This document shows positions 43,556-52,197 of a stretch of 58,221 nucleotides of DNA, one piece after another. The notes beneath the pieces are model-generated. The model ran no database searches, was not told where the DNA came from, and saw only the letters and a list, made by a program, of their open reading frames with translations. How positions within the stretch are numbered: position 1 is the stretch's first letter; every line of letters begins with the position of its first letter. Source of the stretch: Yes71-27 sp040758635. GTDB lineage: Bacteria > Bacillota > Desulfotomaculia > Desulfotomaculales > Ammonificaceae. A program made the translations under genes and the position numbers. The stretch is from assembly GCA_040758635.1 (NCBI GenBank), contig JBFLVI010000011.1:1-58221 (forward strand), read 5' to 3'.

Positions 43556-45004
43556 CTAAATCCCGTATTCCTTCCACTTCCGGTCCACCAACTCCTTCAC
43601 TTCCGGGCTCATCACGATCTCTTCCGGCCACTCCCGGTCGTGCCCTTCGCCCGGCAGCTTCCTGGTGGCGTCAATCCCCATCTTTGAACCGTAAGCAAAG
43701 CGCGGCGAGGAATGGTCAAGCACGTCAAGCGGCCCCTCCGACAGCACGACGTCCCGTCGGGGATCAATGTTGTTGAAAACGCGCCACCAGACCTCGTTCA
43801 TATCCTGAACGTTCACGTGCTCGTCCACCACGATCACAACCTTGCTGAAGGCAAGCTGCCCCATTCCCCAGACGGCATGGATGATCTTGCGGGCATGGCC
43901 CGGATAAGACTTCTTAATGGAAACAACCACGCAGTTGTGCACCACGCCCTCGACCGGGAAGTTGATGTCCACCACTTCGGGTAACTGCAGCCGGATCAAG
44001 GGGAGGAAAAGCCGCTCGGTGGCCTTGCCGATGAAGGCGTCCTCCATCACGGGGCGCCCGACGATCGTGGCCGGATAAACCGGGTTCCTGCGGTGGGTGA
44101 TGCAGGTCACGTGGAAAACCGGATAGTAGTCAGCCAGCGAGTAATAGCCCGTATGGTCGCCGAAAGGACCCTCGAGCCTCCGCTCGTCCGGTTCGACGTA
44201 GCCCTCCAGGATGATTTCCGCGTGCGCCGGCACCTCGATCGGCACCGTTTCCCCCCGCACGAGCTCCACCGGCTCCTCCCTCAAAAAACCGGCCAGCAAC
44301 AGTTCGTCCATCCCGGGCGGCAGCGGTGCCGTGGCCGCGTAAATCGTCGCCGGGTCCGCCCCCAGGGCCACCGCCACCGGGAGCCGCTCGCCCCGCGCGC
44401 ACGCCTTCCGGTAATGGGCCGCACCGTCCTTGTGGACGTGCCAGTGCATTCCGGTGGTCTGCCCGTCGAAAACCTGCATCCGGTACATCCCCACGTTCCG
44501 CTGCCCGGTTTCCGGGTCGGCGGTGAAAACCAGGGGCAGGGTGATGAACCGCCCGCCGTCGCCCGGCCAGCACTTCAAGACCGGAAACCGGGTCAAATCC
44601 GGGTCCTTCACCACCACCTCTTTACAGGGTCCGGAACGGACCAGCTTGGGGATGAAGGAAGAAATCTGCGCCAGCCGCGGCAGCACCTTCAGCTTCTCGA
44701 AAAAGGTCTGCGGCAGTTCCGGCTGCAAAAGCCGGAAAAGCTTCGTCCCCAGCGCATCCAGGTCCTGGGTACCCAGGGCCAGCTTCGTTCGTTCCAGCGT
44801 GCCGAAAATGTTTATCAAAACAGGGACGTCGTATCCCCGGACGTTTTCAAACAGAAGCGCGGGGCCGCCGGACTTCACCACGCGGTCGGCGATCTCCGTG
44901 ATCTCAAGCTCCGCATCCACCTCGGTGGCGATCCGCTTCAGTTCACCCCGCTGCTCCAAAACCCTCATAAAATCCCGGAGATCGCGGTAACCCAAGATAA
45001 TCAC
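43556..45004 (-). CDS. mqnL: UbiD family decarboxylase, menaquinone type
   Basis: 482 residues, the full UbiD length. N-terminal YRDLRDFMRVLEQRGELKRI, then PALLFENVRGYDVPV, and the catalytic-domain blocks GPFGDHTGYYS and YPATIVGRPVMEDAFIGKATERLFLPLI, with acidic and Arg residues around the prenylated FMN. UbiD enzymes need prFMN from a UbiX-type enzyme, which is not in this window. It follows menG by 8 bp and precedes mqnP. The MqnL role is taken from the operon; the sequence alone says UbiD. Confidence 0.9.
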   Translation of the reverse strand: MIILGYRDLRDFMRVLEQRGELKRIATEVDAELEITEIADRVVKSGGPALLFENVRGYDVPVLINIFGTLERTKLALGTQDLDALGTKLFRLLQPELPQTFFEKLKVLPRLAQISSFIPKLVRSGPCKEVVVKDPDLTRFPVLKCWPGDGGRFITLPLVFTADPETGQRNVGMYRMQVFDGQTTGMHWHVHKDGAAHYRKACARGERLPVAVALGADPATIYAATAPLPPGMDELLLAGFLREEPVELVRGETVPIEVPAHAEIILEGYVEPDERRLEGPFGDHTGYYSLADYYPVFHVTCITHRRNPVYPATIVGRPVMEDAFIGKATERLFLPLIRLQLPEVVDINFPVEGVVHNCVVVSIKKSYPGHARKIIHAVWGMGQLAFSKVVIVVDEHVNVQDMNEVWWRVFNNIDPRRDVVLSEGPLDVLDHSSPRFAYGSKMGIDATRKLPGEGHDREWPEEIVMSPEVKELVDRKWKEYGI

Positions 45005-45012
45005 CCCGTGTC

Positions 45013-45735
45013 TTAAGGCTTCGTACCGACGTGCACCGCCACGATCCCGCCGGTCAGTTCGAAATAATGGGCGTCCTGAAGTCCGACGGAGGCGAAAATC
45101 TCCTTGATTTCCGCCTGGTGGGGAAAAGACTTCAATGAGTTGGGGAGATAGGTGTAGGGCCCGTCCAGGCCTACGCCGAGACGCCCCAGGAGCGGCACCA
45201 GCCGGTTGAAATAGAAGTAGTAAATCTGCCTGAAAATCGGGAGGCTCGGCTTGGCCAGTTCCAGGGAAACCACCCGCCCCCCGGGCCGGACGACCCGCGC
45301 CATCTCCCGGATCGTCTGGGTGATGTCGGGGACGTTCCGGAGGGCGAAACCGATCGTGGCGCAGTCAAAAGTATCGTCCGGAAACGGCAGGTTCATCGCG
45401 TTTCCCCAGACGAACTCGATCACGTCGCGGTATGGTGTCCGCGCAATGTTTTCCCGCCCCTTTACCAGCATCTCCTCGCAAAAATCTACGCCCACCACCC
45501 GCCCGGTGGGTCCGACCACCTTGGCCTGCTCGAGCGCAAACATCCCGGTGCCGCAGCAAACGTCAACCCCGCAACCGCCGGGTTTCAGGCCGCATTGGGC
45601 CACGGCGAAACGCCGCCAGTACTTGTCCCGGTTAAAACTCAAAACGGTGTTCAGGAGGTCATACCGGTGGGCAATCTTTGAGAAGAGCGCGTGTACGTAA
45701 GCCTCTTTTTTCTCGTATTCCTGCGGTACGGTCAT
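45013..45735 (-). CDS. menG: demethylmenaquinone methyltransferase
   Basis: 240 residues, a class I SAM methyltransferase of the UbiE/MenG family. It opens with HALFSKIAHRYDLLNTVLSFNRDKYWRR, and carries VDVCCGTGMFALEQA (SAM loop), VVGVDFCEEML, NAMNLPFPDDTFDCATIGFALRNVPD and VRPGGRVVSLELAKP. It methylates demethylmenaquinone. It lies 26 bp after the polyprenyl-synthase-like gene and 8 bp before the UbiD homologue. The last step of the pathway encoded by this operon. Confidence 0.95.
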   Translation of the reverse strand: MTVPQEYEKKEAYVHALFSKIAHRYDLLNTVLSFNRDKYWRRFAVAQCGLKPGGCGVDVCCGTGMFALEQAKVVGPTGRVVGVDFCEEMLVKGRENIARTPYRDVIEFVWGNAMNLPFPDDTFDCATIGFALRNVPDITQTIREMARVVRPGGRVVSLELAKPSLPIFRQIYYFYFNRLVPLLGRLGVGLDGPYTYLPNSLKSFPHQAEIKEIFASVGLQDAHYFELTGGIVAVHVGTKP

Positions 45736-45761
45736 GAGACTCCCCGTTTTATCTCTCCGAC

Positions 45762-46499
45762 TTAAATTATACCAACCGGATGACAGGTGTTCCCCGACGA
45801 ATTGTTCCGGGCTACCAGGTTCAGCATCCGCTTGAGCTGCTGGCGTGCGGGAACCGCGGGCAGCTTCAGCAGCCTCTCTTCGGCCGCTTCCAGGTAGGCG
45901 GCCGCTTGAAAGCTATACGTTCTCTGGCGGCAGCCGTGTACCATTCCCAGGTTGACGCCGAAATCATAAAGCTCACTCAGGAATTCAGCCTCCGCCAAAA
46001 CACCGGGAAGGCGGCAGCACTCACCGATCAAGAGCGCCGTTTCCTTCCGCACCGTTTCCGGGTCCGGCGTCGCCTCATCCGCCGCTCCCACCGCCGCTTC
46101 ACTCTCGGCGCAGACTACCCTGGAGAGTGGTACCAGCAGCCGCTGCAGCCCGGCGTCTGCCAGCACCCGGAAAGAGTTGCTGTAAAGGTAATCACCGAGC
46201 AAGATGGCGCTTTTGAGGTCCTTGCCCTCGATTTCCTCCCTGACCGCCCGGCGGTGGATCAGCCCTGCCAGGAAAATAAACTGGATCGCCGCGGCCACCG
46301 GGTGCACGTTCGCGGCAGGCTGACCGCAGAGACGGGCGCACAGGAAAACCAGCGCCGGGCGCAGGTTGGCCTCCAAAGCGTTCGTCTTGATCAGCTGGCT
46401 GTTCCGGCTTCCCGGAGCCTTTTTTACGATTTCATTCGCCGCCGCATGCACCGCGGCAAGATGCTTCTCGAGCGACGGCGGTAATCCCAGACCTTTCAA
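45762..46499 (-). CDS. polyprenyl-synthase-like protein lacking the Asp-rich motif
   Basis: 245 residues. The middle resembles the N-terminal half of trans-polyprenyl diphosphate synthases: LRPALVFLCARLCGQ, AAAIQFIFLAGLIHRRAVREE, and AILLGDYLYSNSFRVLADAG. The first Asp-rich motif (DDxxD) should follow LIH, but here it reads RRAVR at residues 83-87. The second Asp-rich motif is not seen either, so it is probably not catalytic alone. It may be a non-catalytic subunit for tail-length control, as the menaquinone context suggests. The TTG at 46499 follows GGGGAGG. First gene of the menaquinone operon. Confidence 0.72.
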   Translation of the reverse strand: MKGLGLPPSLEKHLAAVHAAANEIVKKAPGSRNSQLIKTNALEANLRPALVFLCARLCGQPAANVHPVAAAIQFIFLAGLIHRRAVREEIEGKDLKSAILLGDYLYSNSFRVLADAGLQRLLVPLSRVVCAESEAAVGAADEATPDPETVRKETALLIGECCRLPGVLAEAEFLSELYDFGVNLGMVHGCRQRTYSFQAAAYLEAAEERLLKLPAVPARQQLKRMLNLVARNNSSGNTCHPVGII

Positions 46500-46571
46500 A
46501 CCTTTTCCTCCCCACGCTCCGCAAAGATTTTATATTCGCCCAACCCGTCCCTTTTTCCTCCCCGGCCCCAT

Positions 46572-46614
46572 AAAAACAATCGGCCTTGTAACGCTCTTCC
46601 TGCTTTACAAGGCC
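46572..46614 (-). terminator. terminator of speD
   Basis: GGCCTTGTAA and TTACAAGGCC form a perfect 10-bp stem, and on the minus strand GATTG then five T follow. It separates speD from the menaquinone operon. Confidence 0.8.
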
Positions 46615-46670
46615 TATTATGTCTCCTTTTTCTCTCTTAAACCCGTACTAATAAAAACCCCCCCTTGAGT

Positions 46671-47057
46671 TTAAACCGCCCGGGCCGCCTGCTGAAGCGC
46701 TTCCGAAAAGATCCCCCGCTTCTGCTCCTTGGCCACCACGCGCTTGGCGTTAAAGTGTTTGGTAAGGTAGTTGCAGGCCTGCCAGGGGTCCACCTTGTCA
46801 CCACACGTAAACACATCCACCGCCGCGTAGCCGAGTTCCGGCCACGTATGAATCGCCAGGTGCGATTCGGAGATGACCACCACGCCGCTTATTCCCTGCG
46901 GACTGAATTTGTGGAACACGTACTCGCGCACTTCTGCGCCTGCCTCGAGTGCGGCATTGACCATGATTCTTTCCACCAGATCAATGTTGTTCAGAATCTC
47001 GAAATCGCAGTCGTAGATTTCGGCCAGAACATGCCGACCCAAAGGTTTCATTTCCAT
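46671..47057 (-). CDS. speD: S-adenosylmethionine decarboxylase proenzyme
   Basis: 128 residues from the ATG at 47057 (GGGGGAG 3-4 nt upstream; the frame is open to 47099). The SES processing site is at 63-65: cleavage before Ser65 makes the pyruvoyl group. His70 and Cys85 complete the active set (SHLAIHTWPE, DVFTCG). It makes decarboxylated SAM for SpeE. It is a single-gene unit with its own terminator. A 111-bp inverted-repeat element (copy C) lies directly upstream and would be part of the leader if transcription starts beyond it. Confidence 0.95.
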   Translation of the reverse strand: MEMKPLGRHVLAEIYDCDFEILNNIDLVERIMVNAALEAGAEVREYVFHKFSPQGISGVVVISESHLAIHTWPELGYAAVDVFTCGDKVDPWQACNYLTKHFNAKRVVAKEQKRGIFSEALQQAARAV

Positions 47058-47091
47058 TATCTCCCCCTTTTTTAAAATATTAATGGAACCA

Positions 47092-47202
47092 CCCCGCACT
47101 CAGCTTTCATGTTCGCAACGTACCCTAAGAGATATCCTGCTCCCACAAAGATTGCAACGCATTATAAAATAAAGAGATAACCCATAAAAGCTGAGTGCGG
47201 GG
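47092..47202. repeat. inverted-repeat element, copy C
   Basis: CCCCGCACTCAGCTTT (47092-47107) and AAAGCTGAGTGCGGGG (47187-47202) are a perfect 16-bp inverted repeat 111 bp long end to end, extendable by a few more matches inward. A TATAAT on the minus strand lies inside. It sits just upstream of speD. The end motif is shared with copies at 22066, 32862 and 51969. Confidence 0.7.
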
Positions 47203-47244
47203 TCAATTCCAATCACCACAATTTTAACATACCCCCCCCGGTTG

Positions 47245-48027
47245 TCAATAAAATTTTACTTCTTCCATATATATTTCTTCCCGTACGACATCGTTTCTAA
47301 GCCTTCCAACGCCTTCAACCTCCACGGTCACGGTATCGCCGGGTTGAAGCGGCCCTACGCCGGCCGGAGTTCCCGTCAGCAGCACGTCTTCCGGATGAAG
47401 CGTCATGATGTGCGAAACGAAACTCACCAGGAAATAAACGTCGAAAATCAGCTCGGCGGTTGACGAATGCTGTTTGCGCTTATTGTTGAGGTAAAGGGAA
47501 ATCTCCCGGTCCCGGGGATCGATTCCGGTAATGATGAACGGGCCCAGCGGACAAAAGGTGTCAAAGGACTTGGCCCGCGTCCACTGGCCGTCCTTGCGCT
47601 ACAGGTCCCGCGCCGTGACGTCGTTCGCGCACGTATAGCCCAGGATATAATCCCCGGCGTTTTCGGGCCTGACCCGCCGGGCCGTGCGGCCGATTACCAC
47701 CGCCAGCTCAGCCTCGTAATCAACCTGGCCCGCCACCGCCGGGTAAACGATCTTTCCCTCCGGCCCGATGACCGTGGTCGGCGGCTTCAGGAACAAGACG
47801 GGTTCCTCCGGAAAGCCGTAACCCAGTTCCAGGGCATGGTCGCGGTAGTTGAGCCCGACGCAGACGATCTTGCTCGGCCGACAGGGAGCCATAACCCTCA
47901 ATTCTTCCAGGCGGTAACCCTTCCGCGCCGGCTTCCCGCCGAACCCGTCCGGCAACGGGTAGACCGTTTCTCCCTCCGCCACGCCGGCGAAGATACCCGC
48001 CGGGCCCTTGAAATAGCCGAGCCGCAC
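47245..48027 (-). pseudogene. fumarylacetoacetate hydrolase family gene interrupted by one amber codon
   Basis: Read as one frame this is a 260-codon FAH-family gene. The N-terminal part ends ANDVTARDL; then a TAG at 47599-47601; then RKDGQWTRAKSFDTFCPLGP continues in the same frame to SFVSHIMTLHPEDVLLTGTPAGVGPL and a TAA at 47245. Family members carry Gln (CAG) or similar at the TAG position, so a single C-to-T change explains it. Metal-binding residues are in VDYEAELAVVIG. Without readthrough the product stops at 142 residues and lacks part of the active site. FAH-family enzymes are diverse hydrolases and decarboxylases; substrate unknown. It follows the phosphatase-like gene by 4 bp. Confidence 0.85.
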
Positions 48028-48031
48028 GGTA

Positions 48032-50257
48032 TCAAATCTCCTTCAAGAGCAGGTACAGGAGCGGCGGGATGCCGAAAACCGTAGCCGTCGTCGCCGCCAC
48101 CGTACCGGAGTCGTTGAAAAGAAAAGCCGCCACCGCAGTTACGACCACCCCGATGAAACCGGTGAAAAGGTACGGGTACTGGGAACGGAAAACCCGCATC
48201 ACCCCCACCGGGCGGATGGAAAGCAGCAAAAGCCCCCCGATACCCGCCGCCAGCACCCGGGACCAGATGGTGTAGCGAAAGAGCTTCATATTCATCGCCA
48301 TCTTCCGCTTGATGATGTCCAGGGCTACCGACGGCTCCTGGAAAACCAGGAAGAGGTTCCGGCCGATGTGGGACTGCCCGCCGCGCCCCCAGAGGAAGTC
48401 GAAAACCGCAAACAGGACGGGCAACAGGATAAAGACCATACCCCCTATTGCCACCGTCCGCCAGTTGAAGCCGACCCCGGCAAAGGCGAGAAAAGTAACC
48501 AGGAAAGCAATCACCGCCGTGAGCAGACCGCCGAAGTTGGCCCCCAGGCCCGGCATCCCGAGCGTCACCGTGACGAGCAGCCCCAGGAGGGCGGTCAGAA
48601 CCAGCGTCAGCCGCCGGGGCCAGACCGTCAGCGCGCAGGCGCTCGCGAAGATGGTGGCGCTGATCAGTACCCCCATGTATTCATTTCCGATGCCGTAAAA
48701 GCGGGCGCCACCCATGGCGTCGTAGCTCAGAATCGACTCTCTCAGCAGTGTAGTGCCGGTGAAGACGTCGGCCAGGATCAGGCCGACCGTGGTCAGAGAA
48801 AGAAAGACAAAACCCGCCAGCGGTTTGCGGTGTTCAAAATACAGGCTTATCAGGGTAAGGATCGCCGTTACGGCAATGATTCCACCCAGATAAGGGGTAA
48901 GGGAATAGGTCCCGAAAAGCGGTGTAACGAGACAGGCTACGGGAAAGGCCATGAGGCTGAACAGGAGCGGGTAAAGCTGCAGCCTTTGCGCCCACCGTTT
49001 CTCCCGCAGCAGGATAAACAGAACAGCCACCACCAGCAGAATTAGGGCATAAACCAGGTAGGTTTTGATCATCGGTGCCCGGAAATTATGGATGAAAAAC
49101 GCCTGCTGCCACAACTCCTCCAGAAACTGCATCGGTTCGCGAACCCGCACGCTCGTCACCGGCCGCCCCGACACGGTTCCCGGAACCTCGAGGCCAAAGT
49201 ACCGCAAGACCGTTGGGGCGAGGTCGGTGTTCATCACAATCCCCGGACGGCGGGTCGAAGGGGAAGTCAAAACCGACCCCGGCAGAATGCCATCTCCCAC
49301 CATCACCACCGGCGCAAACCAGTCGCCCCCCGCCAGAGCAGCGCTGGATGGCGTGGGGGAAACGATCAGCAGGCAGTCGCGCCGAAGGTCAAGGTCGGCT
49401 GCCAAGCCCCCCAAGAACCGCTCCGCCCGGACCAGTGTTTCCTCCCACCGCCGTTGGAAGACCGCGTCCGTCAACTCTTCCCGGGCTTGATCGAGACGGG
49501 AGGTATCACCCAGATCAATGACCACAAAATCAGCATCTTTCAAGGTCCGCCACTTCCGCCAGAGCACCTCGTAATTGGTGCGGAACCCCCCGGGAAACGA
49601 GGGGTCCCGTTGTAAAAGCTCCCGCCCGACGCAACCCTGCGCCACGATCCCGGCCCGATTCATGGCGATGGTCGCAACCTGCCGCCCGGGACGGTCGCGC
49701 CAGTCGGCGTTGCCGAGGCAGGCCACCTTGACCCCCGCGGCCTGCAGTTGCTGACCCAGAGCCCCAGGCACCACGGGGTGAAGCAGCCCGGCGTTCTTTC
49801 TGCTCAGGGGGGCAATCTCCAAAACGACCACGTTCCCCGGCTTGGGGGTGTACCCGGTGCGCCTTTTGAACTCTTCGTAAACCTTGGTGTCCACGGAAAA
49901 CTGTTCGACCGAGTCGTAGGCGAAGGCGCCGGCCTTGGTGGCGATGGCGTGCGCCCCCGCGCCGATAGTGGCGTAAGTGTTTTCGGGATTGCGAATGCCG
50001 GCGGTCCCCGTATTCAAAAGACTGACGCCGCCTTTGCGGACCAGCCGGGAAAGGGTGCCAAGCGCCGGGTTGTTCAAATCCTTCAGGCTCAACCGGTCGA
50101 TAATCACCATCACGACCCGGCCCTTTCGCTCGTCAGCTAACGCAGGACGGTCAGCAGCAGAAAACAGAAAGGCCGCCGCAAAAAAGCAAAGGCAGGAAAA
50201 GACGGCAAGGGAAGCAGGTACGAATTTCAGCCGGCGTTTCTTTGCGTGCACCATCAT
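48032..50257 (-). CDS. alkaline-phosphatase-like domain fused to a multi-span membrane domain
   Basis: 741 residues. A signal/anchor at about 10-35 (SLAVFSCLCFFAAAFLFS) is followed by an extracytoplasmic domain to about 370. Its start (RVVMVIIDRLSLKDL), ATIGAGAHAIATKAGAFA and NTDLAPTVLRYFGL resemble alkaline-phosphatase/sulfatase folds. The second half has about ten hydrophobic spans (TYLVYALILLVVAVLFILL onward). No specific name was recognised. It may work on a lipid-linked or envelope substrate. The start is the first of several Met codons; ATG at 50254 is equally likely. Lies 78 bp downstream of a GT4 gene on the same strand, which fits an envelope-glycan role (inference). Confidence 0.72.
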   Translation of the reverse strand: MMVHAKKRRLKFVPASLAVFSCLCFFAAAFLFSAADRPALADERKGRVVMVIIDRLSLKDLNNPALGTLSRLVRKGGVSLLNTGTAGIRNPENTYATIGAGAHAIATKAGAFAYDSVEQFSVDTKVYEEFKRRTGYTPKPGNVVVLEIAPLSRKNAGLLHPVVPGALGQQLQAAGVKVACLGNADWRDRPGRQVATIAMNRAGIVAQGCVGRELLQRDPSFPGGFRTNYEVLWRKWRTLKDADFVVIDLGDTSRLDQAREELTDAVFQRRWEETLVRAERFLGGLAADLDLRRDCLLIVSPTPSSAALAGGDWFAPVVMVGDGILPGSVLTSPSTRRPGIVMNTDLAPTVLRYFGLEVPGTVSGRPVTSVRVREPMQFLEELWQQAFFIHNFRAPMIKTYLVYALILLVVAVLFILLREKRWAQRLQLYPLLFSLMAFPVACLVTPLFGTYSLTPYLGGIIAVTAILTLISLYFEHRKPLAGFVFLSLTTVGLILADVFTGTTLLRESILSYDAMGGARFYGIGNEYMGVLISATIFASACALTVWPRRLTLVLTALLGLLVTVTLGMPGLGANFGGLLTAVIAFLVTFLAFAGVGFNWRTVAIGGMVFILLPVLFAVFDFLWGRGGQSHIGRNLFLVFQEPSVALDIIKRKMAMNMKLFRYTIWSRVLAAGIGGLLLLSIRPVGVMRVFRSQYPYLFTGFIGVVVTAVAAFLFNDSGTVAATTATVFGIPPLLYLLLKEI

Positions 50258-50335
50258 CCGCCCTCTTTTTACAAACTCTTCGTCGCTCGAAACTATAAAC
50301 TTAATTGTAAGCTGTTGCCACCGGAATTACAAGAG

Positions 50336-51508
50336 TTAACCCGAATAGAAACCTTGCGCCGCAAGCGCCTCCCGGTAAAGGCCGGAAACCTGTCCGACCA
50401 TCCTTTCGACCGTGAACAACCGGGCGACCCGCTCCCTTCCGGCGGCCCCCAACCGTCGTGCCCGTTCCGGCGCCCGCAGGAGGCCGGCTATCGCCCCCGC
50501 CAGAGCCGCCGGGTCCCTGGGCGGCACCAGGACACCCGTCTCGCCGTCGAGTACCACCTCGGGTACACCGCCCACCGCCGTCGCCACCACCGGCAGCGAC
50601 GCGGCCATGGCTTCGAGGAGAATGAGCCCAAGACCTTCGGTCACCGAAGGCAGAACCAGCAGGTCGAGCGCCCCCAGAACCTGCGGAACGTCGCGCCGCA
50701 CGCCGGTAAAAACAAAGCGGCTGCTGACGCCGCTTTTTTCAGCGAGTTCCTGGAGTTCCGCCCGGAGGGGTCCGTCGCCGACCACCACGAACACGGGCCG
50801 CTCCTCCGGCGGAAACAGCGCCGCCGCCTCGATCAGATAGCGCAAACCCTTCTGGGGTGCCAGCCGGGTGACCGTGCCCACCACCGGACCTTCCGCCGGA
50901 AGGCCCAGGCGCCGCCGGAGCGCCTCCCGGGACTCCGCCACCTGAAACTCGCCGGGGTTGACCCCGTTGTAAACCGTGACCACCTGATCGGGTTCCAGCC
51001 CCTCCCGGGCGATCAGTTCCCGCCGCAGGGCCTCGGAAACCGTGATGATGCGGTGGGTACGCCGCGCCAGCATTTTTTCGGCAAGGGCAAAGAACCCCCT
51101 CTTGTATGCAGGCCATTCCGCGTAGAAAATTGAGTTGTGGACGGTAAAGAAAACGACCGGCGTGCGTGCGTAAAGTGCCGCCAGCCTCCCCACCAGGCCC
51201 GCCTTGGCGCTGTGCGCGTGCAAAATGTTCACCCGCTCCCTCCTGAGCACGCGGGAAAGCTGGAAAACAGCCCGGGCATCCCGGAGCAGGTCGAGTTCCC
51301 CCTGGAGCGGTATGGGAAAGACCTTCGCTCCCACTTCCGCCGCCGCCGCAAGCATTTCCCCCGGTGGTCCCGCAACGCCCGGCTCAAAAAGGTTCCGGTC
51401 CGTGTAACGCAGGAGATTCAGGAGGTGGCATCTCATCCCGCCGGCCGCCGGCCGGATTACGTGCAGCACCGTAAACCGCTTCAAACTCCCTGCCTCCGCT
51501 CGTCTCAC
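50336..51508 (-). CDS. GT4 family glycosyltransferase
   Basis: 390 residues. N-lobe: VLHVIRPAAGGMRCHLLNLL, ILHAHSAKAGLVGRLAAL. C-lobe: VVGTVTRLAPQKGLRYLIEAA and the EX7E-containing VLPSVTEGLGLILLEAMAASLPVVAT. It transfers a sugar from an NDP donor with retention, most likely to a lipid or polysaccharide acceptor at the inner membrane face. The start is either the GTG at 51508 or a TTG at 51484 right before the first strand. Followed on the same strand by the phosphatase-like membrane gene. Confidence 0.9.
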   Translation of the reverse strand: MRRAEAGSLKRFTVLHVIRPAAGGMRCHLLNLLRYTDRNLFEPGVAGPPGEMLAAAAEVGAKVFPIPLQGELDLLRDARAVFQLSRVLRRERVNILHAHSAKAGLVGRLAALYARTPVVFFTVHNSIFYAEWPAYKRGFFALAEKMLARRTHRIITVSEALRRELIAREGLEPDQVVTVYNGVNPGEFQVAESREALRRRLGLPAEGPVVGTVTRLAPQKGLRYLIEAAALFPPEERPVFVVVGDGPLRAELQELAEKSGVSSRFVFTGVRRDVPQVLGALDLLVLPSVTEGLGLILLEAMAASLPVVATAVGGVPEVVLDGETGVLVPPRDPAALAGAIAGLLRAPERARRLGAAGRERVARLFTVERMVGQVSGLYREALAAQGFYSG

Positions 51509-51587
51509 CCGTTATTTCGCCGTCGGGCAGAAATTTCCTCGTCAAAAAATCCCCGCTATATGCAGGAAGGACCTCCCCGGGAACGCT

Positions 51588-51779
51588 TCAATCGGCCTTG
51601 ATGGCCTCCGTCGGGCAGCTTTCAACCGCTTCCTGGCAAACGTCTTCCAGGTCCTCCGGAACGTCCTTCATAGCAGCCTTGGCTTTTTCTTCGTCCTCCG
51701 CCCACTCGAAGACCTCAGGGCAAAGCTCCACACAGGTGCCGCACCCGATGCAAAGGTCGTAATCCACTTCTACGTGCAC
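51588..51779 (-). CDS. single-cluster [4Fe-4S] ferredoxin
   Basis: 63 residues. Cluster ligands Cys10, Cys13, Cys16 (CIGCGTC) and Cys55 (ESCPTEAI) bind one [4Fe-4S] cluster. Cys20 and Cys48 remain and may form a disulfide, as in other small ferredoxins of this type. The acidic composition is typical. It is a cytosolic low-potential electron carrier, suited to the several radical SAM enzymes in this window, though no direct pairing is shown. Transcribed alone; the structured repeat at 51890-52150 lies upstream. Confidence 0.93.
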   Translation of the reverse strand: MHVEVDYDLCIGCGTCVELCPEVFEWAEDEEKAKAAMKDVPEDLEDVCQEAVESCPTEAIKAD

Positions 51780-51889
51780 CAGAATCCCCTCCCAAAGGCT
51801 TTTTGCGGTTTAAGTTTGCTCAGGCAACAGGAAAATATACGCTACGAAAATGCGGCAAGGGTGTTCCGGCACCAACTTCATAAAAACCC

Positions 51890-52150
51890 GTCACTATTCA
51901 GGCGCCCCGCGGGGCGCGGCTAAAGCTGCGCATAGCGCCATGACCAGCCACCCGGGCCGAATCCTCAACCCAGCACTCAGTTGCGTCTTGATAAGATACT
52001 ACTTTTGAGGAAACACATATTTGCCCACTCCGCGAAACTACACTTTCATAGCAATCTGAGTGCCGGGCTCCGGTTCGTCCCTCGTGGCTTCCGCGCTCTG
52101 CCAGCGATAAGCCCGGCGTGTGGTGTGATGTGACAGGCTGAATAGTTACC
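51890..52150. repeat. TAACTATTCAG-type element carrying a nested insertion
   Basis: The ends TCACTATTCAGGC (51891-51903) and CAGGCTGAATAGTTACC (52134-52150) are inverted. In reverse complement its outer part parallels the element at 30161-30336: GGTAACTATTCAGCCTG, then the GCAGAGCG/GAACCGGAGC region corresponding to GCAGTGCG/GGCCGGAGC there. At the apical hairpin position the second element type (51969-52067) is found instead of GCGTAC-loop-GTACGT. Confidence 0.6.
51969..52067. repeat. inverted-repeat element, copy D (nested)
   Basis: CCCAGCACTCAG (51969-51980) and CTGAGTGCCGGG (52056-52067) are 12-bp inverted ends with one mismatch, element length 99 bp. Same ends as copies A, B and C. It occupies the tip of the 51890-52150 element. 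Confidence 0.65.
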
Positions 52151-52158
52151 AAAAACTT

Positions 52159-52190
52159 AAAAAAACGCGAGACCACTCTGGTCTCGCGTT
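52159..52190 (-). terminator. terminator of tRNA-Pro
   Basis: AACGCGAGACC and GGTCTCGCGTT form an 11-bp stem with a 5-nt loop; on the minus strand T residues follow directly. Confidence 0.92.
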
Positions 52191-52197
52191 CATTTGC

